From Adineta ricciae (taxonomy: Eukaryota > Rotifera > Eurotatoria > Adinetida > Adinetidae): a stretch of DNA of 64,000 bases. The translations under genes and the position numbers were made by a program. Of the stretch, positions 57,301 through 64,000 are shown one piece after another. A model generated the notes under the pieces. That model was not told the origin of the DNA. It made no database searches and saw nothing but the letters and a program-made list of their open reading frames with translations. The number at the start of each line of letters is the position of its first letter. The stretch's first letter is position 1. Location: assembly GCA_905250025.1 (NCBI GenBank), contig CAJNOJ010000145.1, positions 1 to 64,000 on the forward strand. Reading direction: 5' to 3'.

Positions 57301-58806
57301 TGGATCGTCAATCCTGAAACAGGAAAAAGAGAACGTCTTTGTACTTACAAAGTTGGTGTTGCTGCTGTGTTCGGTGCAACAACGATCTGTTCCAATGAAA
57401 AACAAGTCAATTTGAAATTTTTCTCATGTTTTCTTTGACTTTTCACATTCAATTTTAGATTATCGATTGTGAATCATCCAAATCTCATTACATAATCGAT
57501 ACGGAAGTTCGAAATGAAGGAATTCGATATGCGGACACATTCTTCATTGCATCTCGTTATTGTCTTATTCAAACAGGTCCAAACAAATCCCATTTGAAAG
57601 TCACGTGTGAAGTTCGATATGTAAAAAGTGTTATGGTGATCATCAAATGTAAGTGAAAATCCCTTTTCTCGAGGAAAACATTTGATTGGTGAATATGAAA
57701 ATACTTTCTAATCACGCCATTCTGTCAGATTTTTGATAGGAAAACATTTTTTTTCTTCTTTCTTTAAACGATGGGGTGATGTTCGCAGATAGAAGAACAG
57801 AAAACACCATGCGATCGTGTTCGAGGTTGATTAAAAAACAAGTTTTCTCTTTTTATTCAGCTTTTGTCGAAAAGAATGCCATGGCTGCTCTTCAGGATTC
57901 ATTTACAGATTTGAGTAAGTTGAATTCGATTGAATTATGCCTAAGCTCATGTGTTTCGCTCATTTTGCTTTTCTTTTGTTTTTCAAAGACAATCGAATCG
58001 AATTATCAACATCAACAGGTACCTTTTCTTGCTCTTTCCAATCATTTTCTTCGAGAAAGAAAAAGTGTTTCTTTTTTTTTCTCATTGAATTTAGTGAAAC
58101 GAATTGAACATGAAACATCTGGTCGACAAAGATCATCAAGTCGAACGAATCATTATGAGAAAGAGAAGAGTAACTCATTACCGAAGAAGAAACATCCGAG
58201 AAAACAACAAATTAATGAAAATGATTCTTCAATTGATAATTCCACATCTGTTCGATATCGAAATGTCACTCGTCAAGAAGATCAACAACCGAATGATTCA
58301 AATTTATCTCAATCAACCGATTTGACTTCATCAACATGGTCAACAAAGAATTTCTTATTTCCATTTTGTATAATCATGTATGTTTATCAAACAAATCTTC
58401 TTCTTATCTTCTCTCTTTTCATTTAGAATGTTAATTTTACTTACTGTGAATATCTTTCTATGCGTTAAATTAAATGAAATCGATCGAATGACTGATCGTC
58501 TTGTACAAAACTATCCATTGTGGTCAAACGATTTCTCGTAAGAAGAAAAGACAAAATATGAAGAAAGGTTTTCATCATATTTGTTTAGATATCCGAAACA
58601 AGATAATGAATGGTCGATTTTATTAAAAAGACAAGAAGAATATTATCAAACGAAGTTAAATGGACTTCATTCGGTTTTATTATCAACTCACAATGCATTG
58701 AAAAATGTTTGTTCGGTATTTGAAAGAAAAATTCGATAGAAATCTTTCATTTTAGGTAACCGATGCTCTTAATGAATTATCGAAATTGAGTAGTGGATCG
58801 AAATAA
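54313..58806 (+). CDS. Aster-type (GRAMD1) sterol-transfer protein: GRAM + VASt + TM
   Basis: Sixteen exons: 54313-54359, 54409-54560, 54638-55092, 55888-55972, then exon 5 (56245-56528; a first part at 56023-56225 is an assembly duplicate), 56579-56722, 56783-57014, 57074-57226, 57284-57405, 57459-57648, 57861-57914, 57989-58018, 58095-58377, 58427-58537, 58589-58706 and 58756-58806. Counting exon 5 once gives 836 residues. A Ser-rich N-terminus leads into a GRAM domain (RQRNEDFRKLFKDLPADERL, DYSCAWQKEILTQGRMYIS, REKTAKVIPNAIEV), then an acidic linker, the VASt domain (SVQRLFEYIFDDRDFLAAYH to LKVTCEVRYVKSVMVIIK), one transmembrane helix split by an intron and a C-terminal coiled coil. Asters are ER-anchored and move cholesterol at ER-plasma membrane contacts. 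Confidence 0.9.
55283..55807 (+). CDS. Likely alternative first exon of the Aster gene
   Basis: An open frame inside the 795-bp intron between exons 3 and 4. It starts with METLKSLFRSNSFRNSHS and is Ser/Arg-rich. At 55808 a donor (TTTTGG|GTAGAT) would join it in phase 0 to exon 4 at 55888 (PFQSTYRQRNE), exactly as exon 3 does (KPWYN|PFQS). The alternative product would replace the 218-residue N-terminus by 175 different residues ahead of the same GRAM domain. The unspliced frame runs to a stop at 55826-55828. No competing gene is needed to explain it. Confidence 0.6.
56005..56447 (+). repeat. Identical 221-bp direct repeat across an N (assembly overlap)
   Basis: 56005-56225 and 56227-56447 are identical, with one N between. 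The repeat covers the end of an intron and most of GRAM-domain exon 5. One copy gives a perfect gene; two copies would duplicate 70 residues. The same 221-bp length recurs at 61261-61703, which points to un-merged contig ends. Confidence 0.92.
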
Positions 58807-59101
58807 CAAGTCATCGATGAACAATCGTCTTCGCTCATCATAATTCTCTCTTGGTGCTCATCTTTTCTTTTCAAAAACCGGTGTTTTTTTATTTCTAAAG
58901 CGAATATTCCTTCTTTTTTCTGTAAATTTTTCTTCCTTATTATTATTTATTAACTCAATCGTGAGATATTGTGATTTCTCTTTCTTTTTAAGTAAAACCT
59001 TCAAGCTAATCAGAATATCTGTTAGGGAAAAAAACTGCCATGGAAATGGTTTAGTTCAATAAATTCTTTTATTTGATAAAATACGAACATTTCTTGTGAA
59101 T

Positions 59102-59888
59102 TTACGACAATGGTTTCTGTGCTTTCAATACTTCACATGGCCACACTCCGAACATCATTTTCATTCCTGCCCATGTTCGTTCTATTGAATTCCATTGCAA
59201 TTCTTTTAATGTATTTTCATAAAGAGAAACATTTCCTTTCAAATCCACAATTAACAACCAACCAGCAGGTTTTGTTACTCGTGCACATTCCCTAATTGCT
59301 CGTTGTTTTTCATTGGTATTCGAAACATTATGAATTGCCAATGATGAAGTAACTAATGTAAAAGAATTATCTTTGAATGGTAAATCAAGGAAACTCCCGG
59401 TGTTTAATACAACATAATCTAACAAATTTGCAGACGCGAGATTTCGACATGTTGATAATGGCGAATTCGATGTTTGATCAAAACTATTGAAAATATCGAT
59501 CCCATACGCTGGTGATCTATTTTTCATCAATTTACTTTTATTTATCAATTAGAAAGAAAACTTACATTGGTTGATTAGTTTTTGTTCCGATTTCCTTTTT
59601 CAAACGGGCTAATATTAAAAGAACCATTCCTCTTCCACATCCACAATCTAAACACGGTTCGTGGAGATCGATTTCTTTGACTAAATCACGAAGAAGTGCC
59701 TCCCATACTTGAAATTTACCGCTTAATGTCGCGTAAAGATAAAGTGGAGCAGTGAATGATGATGCAATTAATCCCAAAGGAGCATCGATGCCGTAGCTCG
59801 GGCTTGATGGAATTGTAGGTGGATCGGATTGCTGACGGAAAACTTCAACATGATCAAGGGAAATCGATGAGACGCGATACAAAGACAT
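59102..59888 (-). CDS. SAM-dependent methyltransferase with one intron
   Basis: Two exons on the minus strand, 59888-59566 and 59516-59102, with a 49-bp GT-AG intron, give 245 residues. The N-terminal part (YGIDAPLGLIASSFTAPLYL) precedes motif I LDCGCGRGMVLLILARL (residues about 81-98). The later motifs are YVVLNTGSFLDLPFKDNSF and VTSSLAIHNVSN, then IRECARVTKPAGWLLIVDL. This arrangement resembles bacterial UbiE/YdaC-like small methyltransferases. The substrate is unknown. It lies convergent to the Aster gene, whose stop is about 300 bp away. It is unrelated to the methyltransferase at 44.3 kb beyond the shared fold. Confidence 0.82.
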
Positions 59889-60708
59889 GTGCTTGAAAAG
59901 AATTTCTTCTTATCTGCAGTTACGTACAAAACTAATACGCACGTGTTGTGTCACTATAGAAGAAAAATACACAATTTTGTACCATTCTTTTTTTATCATC
60001 AATGAAATGAAACAAGATCGTCTTCTTTCTTTTAATTGTTTGTAGACATACTCTATGAAATAAAATGATTTTTTTCTAATAAATACAAGTTCAATTAATA
60101 TTTTATCTGCACGCACGTTGATGCCCGAAAGGTATTGTGCTAAACCGTCATAACTGTATGAAATCAATTGAAATCAGCAAGAAACAAACAAGGCACTGAT
60201 GTGAGTGAATTATTCGCTCGTTCAGGGTAGGAATTAATGAAATAGATTATCATTATTTTACCAGAGAACAACAGTATGAAGTTCTGTACTTCTCAAGAAA
60301 AAGAAGCCATGATCGACCAGATCATTTCAACTTCGACATTTATTTATAGAAAAATATAAAAAAACAGATCACTGCAAAATGTCGATGTCGAAGGAAAAAT
60401 AGTCAAAAAGTTGACAAATCATATTGTATGATTGAATGTAGATCGACATCTATAATAGTACTTGCTTCAGTTTCTGATTGGAGTCGATTTCTTCTGGAAG
60501 GTGGAGCTGATTCATCTGTCATTTTCCGTGCTATACGGCTATGCATAGAAGCCACATCTAGATGACGCTTTAGCAGTCTTATTCAATTCTGTCTTCTCCG
60601 TTTTCGCCGATAGGTAACACCATTTGTTTATCAGTACACTTACAAAAAATACGAGTATGTAGAACTTCGATCCAAATATGCTTATGTTTTGTATTTACTA
60701 AAATTTAG
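59889..60708. other. Upstream region, possible 5' exon of the next gene
   Basis: No supported gene. A donor-like GTAACA near 60612, preceded by a frame lacking an ATG, could belong to the 5' end of the gene at 60709. Confidence 0.35.
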
Positions 60709-62237
60709 TGTCACTGCATACTCCGCAAGATACAGCTTCTAGTAATCAAGTTGCGCCGGTTGGCAGGGATTCTCGAGCAATAAATAGAGAAAGTTCGGGT
60801 TCTCCACTTGATGAAAGTCAACAAACAGCAATCCCAACGAAAAAATTCAGTAACATTTCAATATTACCTCGAAAGACATCTGTTTTTCTTGTTGCTTTTT
60901 AGAGAAAAACGTAGATTTAAATGATCCTTGTCCTGAAGGACAAAAAGCATCTAAGTGGAAATACCCAAACTGGACCCTCAAAACAGTATATTTCAATGAC
61001 AACAATCAAAGTCCAATGTCTCTTTCTTGCGAAGTTTGTCGATATACATTATAGTTCAGCACATTTCCTTCTATTCTATGGATATAATTATTTCTAGAAG
61101 CTAGGAATATTACGTTGGCTAGGTCTTAATCAAACTGGAGACCTGGAAATGTCATTGGGCACGAAAGGCAAGATGTACCGTTATCAATTTATTGAAAACG
61201 GGTCAAAGACAGACACTCTTGTTATTGAAGCAATCCATGAACCGGACCGCATGTAAGTCGAGAAGTGAAAATATAGAATCAATTTATACTAGTTAACTAT
61301 TCAACATATGAAAACTGCGTTGTCTATGTCATTAGAGTCGTAGTCAAACAAGATTTCTATTTATAAGATTCGAAGTGTTTTCCATTCGGCATATGTTTTT
61401 CATAATACAGAGTTGTTATTTGTGATAATGCACTACAAATGGTGTGCCAATGATGAATCGATTCTGAATATCATGCATAAANAGAAGTGAAAATATAGAA
61501 TCAATTTATACTAGTTAACTATTCAACATATGAAAACTGCGTTGTCTATGTCATTAGAGTCGTAGTCAAACAAGATTTCTATTTATAAGATTCGAAGTGT
61601 TTTCCATTCGGCATATGTTTTTCATAATACAGAGTTGTTATTTGTGATAATGCACTACAAATGGTGTGCCAATGATGAATCGATTCTGAATATCATGCAT
61701 AAATTAAGATATTTCTTGTTTTAGTATTAAGTTCACTGTTTGTCGATCAAGCTGCGCACAAGTAAATGATGAACAATCTCAGATATCTTCTGATAATGAA
61801 AATTTGAGTGGCACGAATCGTAAAGGTATTTTATTAGTTACTGATTATGCTCGTTCTGAATTGAATACGTTATGAGTAGATAATTTCTCTATACAAATGA
61901 AATTGATTAATGTTACAAACGTCGATTTGCCTGGTTCGTCATCTTTTGAAAGTTTCAAATTGTCGCCTTTAAACTTTATTGGAGGTATATCAAGTCTTTT
62001 CTATACACCATCATTAAGATAAATAATCAATGTTTTCAGATTATCGACCAAATACTATTGGTCAAACTATTGGTCAAGCACCAACAGAAATTATAAATGA
62101 ACGAAGTAAGTATCGAATTGTTAGGCTTTCTGTTTATTTGATATATATCGGCTGATAACGCAAATTATTATCAAACTCTTTCATACATAGATCTGGATAC
62201 TAACCAATCAATTGATGATCTTATTGTCAGAAACTAA
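60709..62237 (+). CDS. Unrecognised multi-exon gene, 5' end incomplete
   Basis: Seven exons close in phase: 60709-60849, 60903-61033, 61098-61252, 61725-61825, 61880-61984, 62040-62105 and 62191-62237, ending in TAA. About 248 residues. The first exon follows an acceptor (AATTTAG) and begins within a codon, so an upstream start exon is missing from the model. The visible protein has a Ser/Gln-rich N-terminus, a middle region (CPEGQKASKWKYPNWTLK, ILRWLGLNQTGDLEMSLGTK, YQFIENGSKTDTLVIEAIHE) that looks like a small beta-rich domain, a Cys-containing KFTVCRSSCAQ piece and an acidic C-terminus. No family is recognised. The third intron contains an assembly repeat (61261-61703); its real length is 222 bp shorter. 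Confidence 0.65.
61261..61703 (+). repeat. Identical 221-bp direct repeat across an N (assembly overlap)
   Basis: 61261-61481 and 61483-61703 are identical with an N at 61482. It lies entirely within an intron, so the coding sequence is unaffected. The same length as the repeat at 56005-56447. Confidence 0.92.
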
Positions 62238-62966
62238 AGACTTTTCGCTTCGGTAAAAAGAATGATGCAGTCCATTAATTATTTTACTCATTATACACAC
62301 CAAAACTCAACTGTCGAACAGTGGAATGCTTTTTTCTCTGGAACCGGTATTTTCTTATCCTTTGCTACGTTTGCTTCCGTCTAACTCCATTGCTTTGAAA
62401 GTTAATTTTTTAATCCAAAAAAATAAATCTGATACAGATTTTAGAAGTGTGTTTTTGTAAGTTCATATCATACTCAAATGAAGAAACAAATCTTGAGAAA
62501 AAGACAATTCTGAAACGCAATGAAGAAGTTTAATGAATCCGTGAATGCGTAACTTGTTTTCTTGAATCAAACCCATTTGAAAATGGAAAATCAAACAGAA
62601 TGTGGGTGAGACAGAAAATCTAAATGGATGATTGATTATTTTTGAGTTTGACATGACTACACCCTCGATATCTTTGTTTTTTGTTTTCTTCGACAATTAT
62701 TCATATTGATTTCAAAACAAAAATTAGCATTCAGACCAAATTAGACAAATATTTTGAGGTAGAAAGAAAAGAAAATCATATGATCATACGTTATTATATC
62801 CATGGGAAGATGAAAAATAAAAAAAACCATATGTGCGAGTATATCAATGATTGATTGTGACATGAATAAATATATATTTTGTCGTGTTGTTTTTTTTCTT
62901 CTTTCTCACCGTACCGATTGATAATAAATATGGTTGGGTAATCACAACTCACAGAATATTCTTTTT
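62238..62966. other. Intergenic, no supported gene
   Basis: 3' flank of the unrecognised gene and upstream region of the VWA gene, with a T-rich tract (62888-62904) about 60 bp before the next ATG. Confidence 0.4.
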
Positions 62967-64000
62967 ATGGATAAGAAATCTTCGGTTTCTTCTCGTCATT
63001 CAGCGAGTACATTATCTGACATTGCAACACTTCGTCGTCAATTGGATGCGATTGAACGATTTGAAAAACAAAATACTCATGAAAGTTCTCGATTAGATGA
63101 AATCAGAAAACAATGTGATGTTTTACAAAAAGAATCGATTGAAAGATTATCTTCGATTTCTCAAAAACAAATCAATGCTCAAGAACAATTACAATTCGTT
63201 TTAAAACGTACAAAAGAAATTAATCAAATGATGAAAGCTTTACAAGAAAGTGAATCAGTTGATGTTTGTTTTCTTATGGATTGTACAAATAGTATGCAGA
63301 AATTTATTATCGAAGTCAAAGATCGAATCTTTGAAACAATTCGATTGTTAAAATCTCGTTTTTCACATTTAAATATTCGTTTAGCATTTGTTGGTTATCG
63401 AGATTTAAATTTACCCGAAGAAAGACAATTTAGTATTTTAGATTTTACTGATGAAGACAAATTTCATTCATTTGTTTCCATGGTTAAATGTGAATATGGT
63501 GGCGATGCTTGTGAAGATGTTCTCGGTGGTTTACAAAAAACAGTTCATCTTCAATGGAATCAACCAGTAAGAATTTTAATTCATGTTGCTGATTGTCCTT
63601 CACATGGAAGACGTTATCACGATTTACCAGAACATAAAGATCATTATTTATCATCAGACAATGATGGAGCCATTGGACAAGAATTGTTTGATAAGTTTGT
63701 TCAATTAGATTTGAAATATTTCTTTGGACGATTAACATCACATACAGATAAAATGATGGAACAATTTATTCAATTTGGACAAAAACGAATTTCTATTGAA
63801 GAAATTAATTTAAAGAATTTTCAGAATTTATTGCCTTTTATTGTTGAAAGTATTTCTCGATCAATTTCGAAAACTGCTTCATCATTATTGAAAAGTCATT
63901 CAGCTGTAGAAAGTAATCTTCAAAATACGAAAACAAGTCGAATTTCTCGAATTAGTTTTGATTCGATTGAACCCGATTGGTTAAATATTCCAATGAAAAA
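62967..64000 (+). CDS. VWA-domain protein of the alpha-kinase (vwkA) type, cut by the window end
   Basis: One open frame from the ATG at 62967 to the window edge, 344 codons and still open. Residues 15-95 form a coiled coil rich in Gln/Glu/Arg (SDIATLRRQLDAIERFEKQN). A von Willebrand A domain follows, with the MIDAS motif DxSxS present as DCTNSM (residues about 106-111), FVGYRDLN, the ALGGLQ-like VLGGLQKTV and a HVADCPSHG strand. After it comes a Ser-rich linker (SRISRISFDSIEP). This coil-VWA order, with the GGDACEDVLGGL motif, is that of Dictyostelium vwkA-like alpha-kinases and their many rotifer and protist relatives, where an alpha-kinase domain lies C-terminal. The kinase domain itself would be beyond the window, so this part is inference. 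Confidence 0.8.
   Translation, partial: MDKKSSVSSRHSASTLSDIATLRRQLDAIERFEKQNTHESSRLDEIRKQCDVLQKESIERLSSISQKQINAQEQLQFVLKRTKEINQMMKALQESESVDVCFLMDCTNSMQKFIIEVKDRIFETIRLLKSRFSHLNIRLAFVGYRDLNLPEERQFSILDFTDEDKFHSFVSMVKCEYGGDACEDVLGGLQKTVHLQWNQPVRILIHVADCPSHGRRYHDLPEHKDHYLSSDNDGAIGQELFDKFVQLDLKYFFGRLTSHTDKMMEQFIQFGQKRISIEEINLKNFQNLLPFIVESISRSISKTASSLLKSHSAVESNLQNTKTSRISRISFDSIEPDWLNIPMK

Overview
The window is animal nuclear DNA. It is strongly AT-rich, with compact genes whose coding exons are separated by 45-60 bp GT-AG introns, AATAAA sites just after genes, a eukaryotic tRNA-Met and lineage-type rhodopsin-family GPCRs. Bacterial- or fungal-looking enzymes that carry spliceosomal introns (an M48 peptidase, a dead formamidase, small methyltransferases) sit among ordinary metazoan genes. 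This mixture is what is known from bdelloid rotifers; that assignment is inference, since no species marker is present. All gene models below were spliced by eye and checked for reading phase.

Layout. 1-4.0 kb: the tail of an upstream gene, a short TIR element and decayed DNA. 4.0-6.3 kb: Deg9-like serine protease (+). 7.9-9.1 kb: membrane-anchored EEP-fold hydrolase (-). 9.8-11.2 kb: small membrane protein and M48 metallopeptidase (-). 12.6-13.5 kb: broken RBR/ZZ zinc-finger gene (-), cut by an N. 14.5-15.2 kb: claudin/PMP22-like tetraspan (+). 15.8-19.5 kb: FKBP-TPR immunophilin (-) and NCOA5-like RNA-binding coactivator (+), head to head. 20.0-21.5 kb: intronless acyltransferase-3 (-). 22.5-23.7 kb: peptide GPCR (-). 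26.2-27.5 kb: secreted EGF + chitin-binding protein (-). 27.8 kb: tRNA-Met. 27.9-28.4 kb: EF-hand protein (-). 29.2-30.4 kb: formamidase pseudogene (+) containing a second copy of the TIR element with an 8-bp target duplication. 30.5-31.1 kb: coiled-coil relic (-).

31.8-45.2 kb is built around a near-tandem 5.6-kb duplication (32987-38620 and 38933-44579). An intact calpain-15/SOL-like gene lies at the left, an intact methyltransferase at the right, a truncated copy of each lies at the junction beside a TGTGGTCAW minisatellite and an N, and two full copies of an unrecognised single-pass membrane protein lie between. It is either a real tandem duplication or two divergent haplotypes joined end to end.

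45.5-48.5 kb: remnants of an EGF-TM gene and of a LINE reverse transcriptase. 48.7-49.6 kb: second GPCR (+). 50.4-51.5 kb: core-1 type beta-1,3-galactosyltransferase (-). 52.2-53.7 kb: CDC50/TMEM30 flippase subunit (+). 54.3-58.8 kb: 16-exon GRAM/VASt (Aster) lipid-transfer protein with a likely alternative first exon (+). 59.1-59.9 kb: methyltransferase (-). 60.7-62.2 kb: unrecognised seven-exon gene (+). 62.97 kb to the end: VWA-domain protein of the alpha-kinase type (+), cut by the window edge.

Assembly quality matters here. Of four single-N positions, two (56226, 61482) are flanked by identical direct repeats of exactly 221 bp, so they look like un-merged contig overlaps rather than biology. 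Several genes share membrane, lipid or secretory-pathway roles (CDC50, Aster, core-1 GalT, acyltransferase), but their strands and spacing give no sign of co-regulation.
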